Positions 1 to 7,037 of a stretch of 7,244 bases of DNA are shown here, in pieces. This DNA is from Pseudomonadota bacterium (GTDB taxonomy: Bacteria; Pseudomonadota; Alphaproteobacteria; Rhizobiales; Beijerinckiaceae). How positions within the stretch are numbered: position 1 is the first letter of the stretch; each line of letters starts with the position of its first letter. A program made the translations under genes and the position numbers. The notes under the pieces are model-generated. The model saw nothing but the letters and a program-made list of their open reading frames with translations, did no database searches and had not been told where the DNA came from. Location: positions 1 to 7,244 of the forward strand of contig JAGWRL010000190.1 in the NCBI GenBank assembly GCA_028876585.1, in the 5' to 3' direction.

Positions 1-808
<808 letters not shown>

Positions 809-1103
809 GGCGCCGCCCTAGTTGCGACAGGCGTCAACGCCCCAGCTCGCGCCGGGCGGCTCCGCTTGTCCTGGTCCAAGATGTTGCGCCGCCTGGCGGG
901 ACGCCCGCGGCGGCGGTCAGGTAACATAGCGTCGCCGCCCGCGCAACGGCGCGCGGCCCCGCTATGACGAAGGGATGAGATCGTCGGGCGGGGCGAAAAT
1001 GCGTGGAATCACAAGGGCCTATCGCCTGCGCACGCGCGGGCCGCGTCACGCCGGACTTCCCCTGCGCAAAAAATCTCCGTAATGCGTCGGAAAATCCCGA
1101 CGC
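809..1103. other. Divergent intergenic region between atpH and the arsR-type gene
   Basis: This 295-base gap must hold the promoters of atpHA (leftward) and of the ArsR-type gene (rightward). I could not find a convincing -35/-10 pair for either direction. It contains an imperfect long inverted repeat at 925-966, a GANTC site at 1006-1010, an A-run at 1068-1073 and most of the operator-like repeat at 1082-1105. Open frames crossing it have no recognisable protein features and look like GC-rich shadows. Confidence 0.6.
925..966. repeat. Imperfect inverted repeat in the atp leader region
   Basis: The outer arms CATAGCG (925-931) and CGCTATG (960-966) are perfect 7-base complements. Inside them CCGCGC (939-944) and GCGCGG (951-956) can also pair around a 6-base loop; the bases between the two stems do not match well. 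It lies about 120 bases upstream of atpH. It could fold in the atp leader RNA or bind a protein. No T-run follows, so it is not an intrinsic terminator. GC-rich sequence produces such pairings by chance, so the functional claim is weak. Confidence 0.35.
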
Positions 1104-1105
1104 AT
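1082..1105. promoter_or_regulatory. Perfect 9-6-9 inverted repeat, probable operator or start-masking hairpin of the arsR-type gene
   Basis: ATGCGTCGG (1082-1090) and CCGACGCAT (1097-1105) are exact reverse complements separated by the six bases AAAATC. The right arm contains the first two bases of the ATG start codon of the ArsR-family gene (1104-1106), and the weak GGA ribosome-binding sequence (1089-1091) sits at the end of the left arm. ArsR/SmtB regulators are known to bind imperfect inverted repeats near their own start and to repress themselves, so autoregulation is the simplest inference. In RNA the same bases would form a stem hiding the start codon. The symmetry is seen directly; its role is inferred. 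Confidence 0.6.
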
Positions 1106-1445
1106 GACGGAGGCCGCCCTGTCCGCTCCCGACGTATTCGACGCGCTCGCCCATCCCTTGCGCCGGCGCCTGCTGATGCAGCTTCGGCTGGGCGCGCGCA
1201 CCGCGTCCGAACTGGCGCTCGACATGCCGGTCGGGCGGCCGGCGGTGTCCGAGCATTTGCAGGTGCTGCGGCTGGCCGGTCTGGTGCGGGTCGAGCGGCG
1301 CGGCCGCGAGCGCCGCCATCATCTCGATCCGCGGCCGCTGACCGATGTCGGCGGCTGGCTCAACCTGATGCTGGCGCATTGGGCGCGCCGCATCGAGGAC
1401 CTCGAAAAGCTGAAAGCCGAGCCGCCTATTTCGAGCCGAAAATAA
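1104..1445 (+). CDS. ArsR-family winged-helix transcriptional regulator
   Basis: This 113-residue protein has the size and pattern of ArsR/SmtB-type repressors. VFDALAHPLRRRLLMQL (11-27) is the typical first helix. The helix-turn-helix spans about 33-57 with recognition helix GRPAVSEHLQVLRLAGL (44-60), and the basic wing VRVERRGRERRHHLD (61-75) follows. A tryptophan-containing C-terminal helix (84-105) resembles the dimerisation helix of family members that are often paired with SRPBCC proteins, but no such partner is adjacent. There are no cysteines, so the classical thiol metal site is absent and the signal is unknown. An in-frame TAA at 1080-1082 precedes the ATG and no other start codon lies between, fixing the start. 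The gene diverges from atpH and its last 20 bases overlap the convergent mlaD-like gene. Its regulon cannot be read from sequence; the repeat at its start suggests self-repression. Confidence 0.9.
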   Translation: MTEAALSAPDVFDALAHPLRRRLLMQLRLGARTASELALDMPVGRPAVSEHLQVLRLAGLVRVERRGRERRHHLDPRPLTDVGGWLNLMLAHWARRIEDLEKLKAEPPISSRK

Positions 1446-2712
1446 GCTGCGTCGGGTGTTTCTCGATGCTGAGAATCACCCGGTCGAGGTCGGTCAGCGT
1501 CCTGCGCGCGTCGATCGCCATCGCCTGATAATCCTTCAGACCGGAATTGCTGAAATTGACCAGTCCGGGCGACATCTGGCGCACGCGCAGGTTCATCTGA
1601 TCGGCGAGCCGCTTGATCGATTCGGCGGCCTCGCCCACCTGCGACAGCGGCCCCTTGGTGTCGGCCGAGCCGAGGAAGCTCGACGCGCTGGTCATCAGCC
1701 CGTCGACCTTGTTGGCGGAATCGTGCAGCTTGGCGGCGATCTCCGCCGCGTCCTTGAGCGTGTGGTCGAGGTTGGCGCGATTGTCGCTCAGCGTCTGGCC
1801 GATCGCCGCCGCGCCCTCGACCAGCTGGCCGACCTTCTTCGCGTCGAACGCCTTGGCGACCGTATCGACGTCGCTCAGCGCCGCGTCGAGCTTGGCGGCG
1901 GTGTCGTTGAGATGCTTGACCAGCACGCCTGCGTCGGCGAGCGCCTTCTGCGTCGGCCCCTCCTTGTCGCCGAGCGAGGCGGCGAAGGCGGCGACGTCGT
2001 CGACGCTGTGGCGCACTTTCGCCGCATCGACCGCGCCGAGCAGCTTGTCGGCGTCGTCGGTCAGCTTCTCCAGCCGGCCGGCGAGCGGCCCGATCTTGCG
2101 GCCGATCTCGCCGATGCCGGCGACCGCCCCCGACAGCCCGCTGGAGGCGTCGCCGAGCGATTTCGAGAACGTGTTGATGTTCTTCATCGTGTCGGAGAAG
2201 GCCGGCCCACTGTCGGCGAACAGCTTGTCCGCCCGCGTCAGCACCGAATCCGCCTTGGTCGAGATGTTCTGCACATTGACCAGCAGGTTCTGGATCTGGC
2301 TCGGCTCGGCGATCAGCGTCGGCGGCTCGCCGTTCTTCGCCACGACCGGCTTGGCGTCGGGCGCGCCGCCGGTCAGCGCGACCGCCGAGGCGCCGGTCAG
2401 CCCCTGCATCTCCAGCCTGACCTTGGTGTCTTCGAGCACGGGAATGCGGCTGTCGACGTCGATCTCGGCGGCGACGCGGCCGGGATCGTTCTTCAGGAAA
2501 TCGACCGACTTCACCTCGCCGACGCGCAGGCCGTTGAACAACACGACGCCGCCGCGCGCCAGACCCGACACCGAGCCCTGAAACACGACGCGATAATGCG
2601 CCAGATTCGCGCCGCCGCCGTAACCCGCCATCCACAGCACGAACAGGAACGCGCCGACGACGACGGCCAGCGTGAACGCGCCGATGGCGATGAAATTAGC
2701 TCGGGTTTCCAT
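1426..2712 (-). CDS. MCE-domain (MlaD family) lipid transport substrate-binding protein
   Basis: MlaD-type proteins are membrane-anchored periplasmic proteins whose MCE domains form hexameric rings or tubes carrying phospholipids between the membranes, served by an MlaE permease and MlaF ATPase. The 428-residue product starts METRANFIAIGAF, with one N-terminal membrane segment at about 7-29. A single MCE domain (about 38-117) contains VLFNGLRVGEV (57-67) and GLTGASAVALTGG (104-116). The remaining 300 residues are Ala/Leu/Asp/Lys-rich and predicted largely helical, the long tail found in alphaproteobacterial members. The C-terminus ends HPTQLIFGSK, as in close homologues. The ATG at 2710-2712 was chosen because AGGA lies 7 bases upstream; a TTG two codons earlier is in frame but sits closer to that site. 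No mlaE, mlaF or lipoprotein gene is adjacent, so partners must be encoded elsewhere. Named by family only. Confidence 0.9.
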   Translation of the reverse strand: METRANFIAIGAFTLAVVVGAFLFVLWMAGYGGGANLAHYRVVFQGSVSGLARGGVVLFNGLRVGEVKSVDFLKNDPGRVAAEIDVDSRIPVLEDTKVRLEMQGLTGASAVALTGGAPDAKPVVAKNGEPPTLIAEPSQIQNLLVNVQNISTKADSVLTRADKLFADSGPAFSDTMKNINTFSKSLGDASSGLSGAVAGIGEIGRKIGPLAGRLEKLTDDADKLLGAVDAAKVRHSVDDVAAFAASLGDKEGPTQKALADAGVLVKHLNDTAAKLDAALSDVDTVAKAFDAKKVGQLVEGAAAIGQTLSDNRANLDHTLKDAAEIAAKLHDSANKVDGLMTSASSFLGSADTKGPLSQVGEAAESIKRLADQMNLRVRQMSPGLVNFSNSGLKDYQAMAIDARRTLTDLDRVILSIEKHPTQLIFGSK

Positions 2713-2722
2713 ACACAAGTCC

Positions 2723-2740
2723 TAGACGAACACGCGTCTA
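2723..2740. repeat. Small inverted repeat abutting the mlaD-like ribosome-binding site
   Basis: TAGACG (2723-2728) and CGTCTA (2735-2740) are perfect 6-base complements around a 6-base spacer. On the minus strand the second arm runs straight into the AGGA ribosome-binding sequence of the mlaD-like gene. It could be an operator or an RNA hairpin affecting initiation. Its 6-base spacer matches that of the arsR repeat, but the arm sequences differ. Six-base arms are short enough to arise by chance. Confidence 0.35.
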
Positions 2741-2822
2741 TGTCGGCCGAACCCGCCGGAATGAGGGCAAAGCGGCGCCGCCGTCGCCGATGGTCTCGGG
2801 CGCCCAAATTTGCAAGTCTGGG

Positions 2823-3090
2823 TTAAGGAACGCTTGCGGGCGTGAAAATCGCCGATTCCGCATCGCCATAGGCGCGCGCCTCGCCGCGCAGCGCGCATAT
2901 CGCGACATAGGCGCACACCACCGCGTCGAGCTGGTCTTCGTAGGCTTTCAGCGCCCGCCCGCGCGTCTCGGCTGGCGGCGGCGGCAGGGCTGCGGCGACG
3001 CCGGCGATCTGGCGCTCCAGCGCGGCGACGATGCGCCGCCACACCGCTCGGCTGCGTCGCGGTCCAGGCGGCGTCGAGGCCGAGCGCCAG
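2823..3090 (-). pseudogene. Remnant of a DUF429 (predicted RNase H-like nuclease) gene, internally deleted
   Basis: Directly after the soxG stop, one minus-strand frame reads LALGLDAAWTATQPSGV (about 3090-3040). This matches the first beta-strand of DUF429 proteins, where GIDAAWT..PSGV is characteristic and carries the first acidic residue of the RNase H-like fold. Within a few bases, in a different frame, comes WRRIVAALERQIAGV followed by GRALKAYEDQLDAVVCAYVA and AYGDAESAIFTP up to TAA at 2823-2825, which matches the C-terminal end of the same family. About 90 residues remain of a family usually well over 200 residues long. The middle is missing and the two ends are out of frame, with the switch near 3040-3045, so no functional enzyme is expected. 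A GTG at 3042-3044 could in principle start a 73-residue C-terminal peptide, but it lacks the fold. Family recognition is from memory of its conserved ends. Confidence 0.75.
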
Positions 3091-3092
3091 TC

Positions 3093-3650
3093 TCAGCCCT
3101 GATCCCTCGCCGCCTGGTCGAGGATGCGCGCGACATAGGGCGCGAACGAGCGCAGCACCTCGATGCGGAACGCGTTCTCCTCGCGCCGCCACAGGCCGAT
3201 CTCCGCCTTCACCAGCAGCGTGCGGGTCGAGAGCCCCACGGGAAACGCGCGCAAATCCAGGTCGAGCGGGCAGCCGGCGGCGAGCAGCCGCGCCGCGCCC
3301 GGCCCTTCGACGACAAGCCCGACCTGCCGGTGCGAGACATCGACGAGGCCGTGGAACACGCCGCCCAGCGCGCCGGTGAGTTGGCCCATGAGATCGCCCG
3401 CGTTCTCCTCCGCCAGCAGCAGCCATTCGTCCGGCCCGAGCCATAGCGCGGCGCGCTCGCCTGCGCTCGCCGAGCCCATCGGCCGCGTCGGCGGCGCGAC
3501 GCCGAACGCGCGCGCGACCGGCTCGACCACATCGGCGCCGCCGCGCAGATTGAGCCGCGTCGCGAACGGCGAGGGATAGACTTTGACCCGGCCGGAAGCG
3601 GGCAGCGGGCGGCCGTCGAGAACCGAGCGGCGAACAGCATTAGGCGTCAA
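3093..3650 (-). CDS. soxG: Sarcosine oxidase subunit gamma family protein
   Basis: Gamma is the smallest folate-domain-like subunit of heterotetrameric sarcosine oxidase, a cytoplasmic enzyme that oxidatively demethylates sarcosine to glycine and passes the one-carbon unit to tetrahydrofolate. The 185-residue product has the family size. Recognisable blocks are LWLGPDEWLLL (69-79), LVDVSHRQVGL (102-112), GCPLDLDLRAFPVG (126-139) and RTLLVKAEIGLWR (143-155). The TTG at 3648-3650 is chosen because GGGAGGGG lies about 7 bases upstream. It overlaps the soxA stop by 11 bases, so the two are very likely co-translated. An ATG at 3638-3640 is in the wrong frame. The DUF429 remnant begins right after the stop codon. 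The homologous subunit of N-methylglutamate dehydrogenase (MgdD) is an alternative identity that sequence reading alone cannot exclude. Confidence 0.9.
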   Translation of the reverse strand: MTPNAVRRSVLDGRPLPASGRVKVYPSPFATRLNLRGGADVVEPVARAFGVAPPTRPMGSASAGERAALWLGPDEWLLLAEENAGDLMGQLTGALGGVFHGLVDVSHRQVGLVVEGPGAARLLAAGCPLDLDLRAFPVGLSTRTLLVKAEIGLWRREENAFRIEVLRSFAPYVARILDQAARDQG

Positions 3651-6615
3651 GGCGCAGCCCCTCCCGGTCGTAGAACATCGGCTCGACGACTTTCGCCGGA
3701 TGCGCGCCGTGCAACCCGACGGTGTAGACCGTCTGACCCAGTCGGGCGCGCCCGTCGGCGAGCATGGCGAGGCAGAATGTGCGCCCCAGCGTCGCGCTCA
3801 TATAAGAAGACGTGACGTGGCCGCTGACCTTCGTCCCCGGCGGCGTGCTGGACGTGTCGACGATCTGCTCGCCCTCGTCGGGCAGGCGCTTGGGATCGTC
3901 CGCCAGCAGGCCGACGAGCTGCTTGCGGCCCGGTCGCTTGAGATCGGCCAGCGCCAGCGAGCGTTTGCCGACGAAATCCGGCTTCGACGTCGCGATCATC
4001 TTGCCCATGCCGACATCGTCGGGCGTCACCGAGCCGTCGGTGTCCTGACCGACGACGATGAAGCCTTTCTCGGCGCGCAACACGTGCAGCGTGTCGAGCC
4101 CATAGGCGCAGGCGCCGAGCGGCGCCGCTTGCGCCCAGATCGCCTCCTGCACCGCCAGGCCGTAATCGCTCGGCACGTTGACCTCAAAACCCATCTCGCC
4201 GGTGAAGCTGACGCGGGCGAGCCGGGTCGGGACGCCGCAGATTTTCCCCTCGCGCACGCTCATGTGCGGGAAGGCGGCGTTCGACAGATCGACGCCCTCG
4301 ACCAGCGGGGCGAGGATTTTCCGCGCCAGCGGGCCGTTGACGGCGATGGTCGCCCATTGTTCGGTGATCGAGGCGAAGCGCGCCTTCAGGTCCGGCCATT
4401 CGGTCTGGAGGTAATCCTCCATCACCGCGAACACATGCGCCGCGCCGCCGGTGGTGGTGGTGAGGTGGAAGCGGTCGTCCGCCATCCGCATCACCACGCC
4501 GTCGTCATAGATGAACCCGGTCTCGTTGAGCATCAGCCCGTAGCGGCAGCGCCCGACGCCGAGCTTGGCGAAGGAATTGATGTAGAGCCGGTTGAGGAAC
4601 TCGGCCGCGTCGGGGCCGACGACTTCGATCTTGCCGAGCGTCGAGGCGTCCATGATCCCGGCCTTGGCGCGCGTGGTCAGGCATTCGCGCGCGACCGTCT
4701 CGTCCGCCGTCTCGCCGGCCAGCGGCACGCGGCTGGCGCGTTTCCACAGGCCCGCTTCCTCCCAGACCGCGCCTTTGCCGTCATACCAGCCATGGATCGG
4801 CGTCTCGCGCACGGGGTCGAGCATTTCCCGCTTCGACGGCCCGCCGAAAATGCCGAAGGTGACTGGCGTATAGGGCAGGCGGAAGGTGGTGAGGCCGACT
4901 TGCGCGATCTCGCGGCCGAGCGAATCGGCGGCGATGGCGAGCGCGTTCATGTTGGAGGTCTTGCCCTGATCGGTCGCCATGCCGGTCGTGGTGTAACGCT
5001 TGATGTGCTCGATCGAGCGCATCCCCTCGCGCGTCGCCAGCTTGATGTCGCGCGCGGTGACGTCGTTCTGGAAATCGACGAACGCCTTGGTCAGTTTCTC
5101 CTCCGGCAGCGGCGCGACCAGCCCGAGCGTGCCGGGGCTGAACGCGTCGGCGCCCTCCACCTTCGGCGCCTCGGCCCCCGCCGCGCCGGCCCGCGCGCCG
5201 TCCGCGATCCCCTGGCCCAGATCGAACACGCCGGCGCAGGCGCCGACGCTGACCATGTCCTGCACCGGCGCGCCGGGCAGAAAACTGTTCGAGGCGGCGT
5301 CGAACCGCACCTTGCCGCGCGATTGCGAGAACAGATGCACGCTCGGCGTCCAGCCGCCGGTCATCGCGATCAGGTCGCAGGCGACCTCGTCGGCCTCGCC
5401 GGCCCGCCCGTCCGACGATAGCCGGCCGACGCGCGCGTGGGTGACGCGCAGCGACCCGCGCGAGCCGAGAATCACGGCGCCGGCCGAGATCGGCAGCCCC
5501 TTGGCGCGCGCCGCGCGCGGCAGATCGCCGTCGGGATCGGGCCGCGAATCGAGGATCGCGGCGATCTCGCAGCCGGCCGCCGCCAGATCGAGCGCGGCGC
5601 GATAGCCGCCGTCGTGGCTGGTGGCGACGACGACGCGGTTACCCGGCCTGACGCCGTAGCGCACGGCGAGCAGGCGCGCCGAATCCGCCAGCATGATTCC
5701 GGGCCGGTCGTTGTCGGGAAACACCAGCGGCCGCTCGTGCGCGCCGGCGGCGACGATCACCCGTTGCGCCCGCACCTGCCAGAGCCGGGCGCGCGGCAGT
5801 TTCGGATCGGGATAGGCGATGTGGTCGGTGACGCGCTGCTCGGCGGCGAGGAAATTCTGCGCGTAATAGCCGAACGCCTGCGTGCGCGGCAGCAGCGTCA
5901 CATTCGCCGCCGCCGTCAGTTCCGCGACGACGTCGGCGACCCATTGCGCCGCCGGCTTGCCCTCGATCGTCGTGTGCGCGTCGGCGAGCGCCGAGCCGCC
6001 GAATTCGGCCTGCTCGTCGAACAGCACGACGCGGCCGCCGGCGCGGGCCGCCGCGCGCGCGGCGGCAAGCCCTGTTGGCCCGGCGCCGACGACGGCCACT
6101 TCGCAATGGCGATGCTCGTAGGCGTAATGATCGGGGTCCGGATCGGTCGGAGCGACGCCGAGACCGGCCGCGCGGCGGATCGCCGGCTCGTAGACATGCT
6201 CCCACGCGCCCTTCGGCCCGATGAAGGTCTTGTAATAGAAGCCGGCCGGCAGAAACGCGGAGAACGCGCCGTTGAGCGCCATCGCGTCGAATTTCAGCGA
6301 CGGCCAGGCGTTTTGCGAGCGGGCGCGCAGGCCCTCGTAAATCTCGACCTGCGTCGCGCGCAGATTCGGCGTCAGCCGGCCCTTGCCGGCGTTGACGGTG
6401 ACGAGCGCGTTCGGCTCCTCCGAGCCCATCGACAGCGCGCCGCGCGGCCGGTGATATTTGAACGAGCGCCCCATCAGGTGGACGCCGTTGGCGATCAGCG
6501 CCGAAGCGAGCGTATCGCCCGCCAGCCCCTGAAAGCGCTCGCCGTCGAAGGTGAAGTTGATGACCCGCGCCCGGTCCACGCGACCGCCGCTTCCAGTGCG
6601 CATCGCGCCCGCCAT
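3640..6615 (-). CDS. soxA: Sarcosine oxidase subunit alpha family protein
   Basis: Alpha is the largest subunit of heterotetrameric sarcosine oxidase; it binds NAD+ and carries the folate-utilising domain. The product is 991 residues, close to the usual length. In order: an N-terminal ferredoxin-like domain (about 10-100) with DTLASALIANGV and FKYHRPRG; a dinucleotide-binding domain with VVGAGPTGLAAA (about 175-186) and VIVAAGAHERPLVFPDNDRPG (in the 280s to 300s region); the conserved RYTTTGMATDQGKTSN (540-555); and a C-terminal aminomethyltransferase (GCV_T-like) domain from about 600, with FTGEMGFEVNVP and LRAEKGFIVVGQDTDG. I chose ATG 6613-6615 because GGAG lies 10 bases upstream. ATG 6640-6642 has GAGGGA only one base away, and ATG 6601-6603 (987 residues) is also plausible. 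soxG follows with an 11-base overlap. soxB and soxD, which normally precede soxA, are absent. The alternative is the MgdC subunit of N-methylglutamate dehydrogenase. Confidence 0.93.
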   Translation of the reverse strand: MAGAMRTGSGGRVDRARVINFTFDGERFQGLAGDTLASALIANGVHLMGRSFKYHRPRGALSMGSEEPNALVTVNAGKGRLTPNLRATQVEIYEGLRARSQNAWPSLKFDAMALNGAFSAFLPAGFYYKTFIGPKGAWEHVYEPAIRRAAGLGVAPTDPDPDHYAYEHRHCEVAVVGAGPTGLAAARAAARAGGRVVLFDEQAEFGGSALADAHTTIEGKPAAQWVADVVAELTAAANVTLLPRTQAFGYYAQNFLAAEQRVTDHIAYPDPKLPRARLWQVRAQRVIVAAGAHERPLVFPDNDRPGIMLADSARLLAVRYGVRPGNRVVVATSHDGGYRAALDLAAAGCEIAAILDSRPDPDGDLPRAARAKGLPISAGAVILGSRGSLRVTHARVGRLSSDGRAGEADEVACDLIAMTGGWTPSVHLFSQSRGKVRFDAASNSFLPGAPVQDMVSVGACAGVFDLGQGIADGARAGAAGAEAPKVEGADAFSPGTLGLVAPLPEEKLTKAFVDFQNDVTARDIKLATREGMRSIEHIKRYTTTGMATDQGKTSNMNALAIAADSLGREIAQVGLTTFRLPYTPVTFGIFGGPSKREMLDPVRETPIHGWYDGKGAVWEEAGLWKRASRVPLAGETADETVARECLTTRAKAGIMDASTLGKIEVVGPDAAEFLNRLYINSFAKLGVGRCRYGLMLNETGFIYDDGVVMRMADDRFHLTTTTGGAAHVFAVMEDYLQTEWPDLKARFASITEQWATIAVNGPLARKILAPLVEGVDLSNAAFPHMSVREGKICGVPTRLARVSFTGEMGFEVNVPSDYGLAVQEAIWAQAAPLGACAYGLDTLHVLRAEKGFIVVGQDTDGSVTPDDVGMGKMIATSKPDFVGKRSLALADLKRPGRKQLVGLLADDPKRLPDEGEQIVDTSSTPPGTKVSGHVTSSYMSATLGRTFCLAMLADGRARLGQTVYTVGLHGAHPAKVVEPMFYDREGLRLDA

Positions 6616-6651
6616 GTCCACGCGTCTCCGCTCTCGCCCCATTCCCTCTAG

Positions 6652-6670
6652 CCGCGGCGGCGCGCCGCGG
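6652..6670. repeat. GC-rich stem-loop upstream of soxA
   Basis: CCGCGGCG (6652-6659) and CGCCGCGG (6663-6670) are perfect 8-base complements around a 3-base loop. The hairpin lies 10 to 37 bases upstream of the candidate soxA start codons and would be in the soxA leader. On the plus strand a five-T run (6679-6683) follows, but 8 bases separate it from the stem, and no plus-strand gene ends here, so a terminator role is unlikely. Confidence 0.45.
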
Positions 6671-6710
6671 GAACCCCGTTTTTACACCGACCGACACGAG
6701 AAAACAGATG

Positions 6711-6728
6711 CGCGGCCGCGCGGCCGCG
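6711..6728. repeat. Perfect 18-base GC palindrome
   Basis: CGCGGCCGCGCGGCCGCG reads identically on both strands and contains two overlapping-type GCGGCCGC (NotI) octamers. It lies in the soxA leader/promoter region. A palindrome of this length is notable even in GC-rich DNA and could be a dimeric-protein site or a cruciform-prone element, but nothing in the sequence assigns a role. Confidence 0.5.
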
Positions 6729-6808
6729 ATTCCCCCGCCAGCCCCGAGCAATGTTCATGTGCAAGAGCGGGGTGGGGGCATGGGCTCGGGCCGCGCCGCC
6801 CGTCGGCC

Positions 6809-6852
6809 GCAACCCTTTGTTAATCTTAAACGTTAATGAATATAAGGGAATC
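6809..6852 (+). promoter_or_regulatory. Candidate sigma-70 promoter with degenerate CtrA-like box
   Basis: In an otherwise GC-rich stretch this AT-rich island contains TTGTTA (6817-6822) and TATAAG (6841-6846) with an 18-base spacer, a reasonable plus-strand -35/-10 pair that would start RNA near 6853. Overlapping the -35 is GCAA-N7-TTAA (6809-6823), similar to the alphaproteobacterial CtrA consensus TTAA-N7-TTAA but with a degraded left half. GTTAAT occurs twice (6819-6824 and 6832-6837) with a 13-base period, and a GANTC (CcrM methylation) site lies at 6848-6852. The predicted leader to the TTG at 7038 would be about 185 bases. Matches are by eye; expression and CtrA binding are inference. 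Confidence 0.4.
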
Positions 6853-7037
6853 TGACACCCGCCGCGTCGGCGGCCGGAAGCGTAGGGGAAGTAGAACCGC
6901 GTTATTGGATGCAGGGCGACAAGAAAGCCAACCCGCGATGATGTTCTGTATTATTCGCTCGCCACGGGCCGCGACATCGCTTCGACTTCGCCCGTCGCTC
7001 GCGGCGCGCGCCGCCGCATTGCTTTAGGACCGGCCCC

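Larger units (their letters stand above)
6616..7037. other. Divergent intergenic region between soxA and the right-hand gene
   Basis: No convincing gene lies in these 422 bases. It holds a GC hairpin near soxA (6652-6670), an 18-base perfect palindrome (6711-6728), an AT-rich island with promoter-like and CtrA-like sequence (6809-6852) and a second AT-rich patch around 6941-6956. A 63-codon plus-strand frame (6836-7027) has its ATG inside the promoter island, no ribosome-binding site and an Arg/Ala-rich composition, so I treat it as noncoding. I saw no clear minus-strand promoter for soxA, though the AT-rich island could serve both directions. Confidence 0.6.

Noticed and set aside
1082..1528. 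148-codon plus-strand frame starting at the first ATG of the inverted repeat
   Set aside because: It is a shifted-frame shadow of the ArsR-type gene with Arg/Ala-rich low-complexity sequence; the winged-helix motifs are in the 1104 frame.
1319..2635. 438-codon minus-strand frame overlapping mlaD
   Set aside because: Arg-rich shadow of mlaD in a shifted frame, with no family features; the MCE motifs are only in the mlaD frame.
2722..3444. 240-codon minus-strand frame through soxG and the DUF429 remnant
   Set aside because: Most is shadow sequence. Only the short DAAWTATQPSG segment is meaningful, and it is explained by the DUF429 remnant.
3583..6651. Very long plus-strand open frames (612 and 404 codons) opposite soxA, and a 456-codon frame opposite mlaD
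   Set aside because: They are Arg/His/Asp/Ala-rich, have no recognisable domain, and lie exactly opposite conserved genes; GC-rich codon use leaves antisense frames open.
6652..6683. Intrinsic terminator (hairpin plus T-run)
   Set aside because: Eight bases separate the stem from the T-run and no plus-strand gene ends upstream of it.
6836..7027. 63-codon plus-strand frame before the right-hand gene
   Set aside because: Its ATG lies in the promoter-like island between the -35 and -10, there is no ribosome-binding site, and the peptide is basic and without features.
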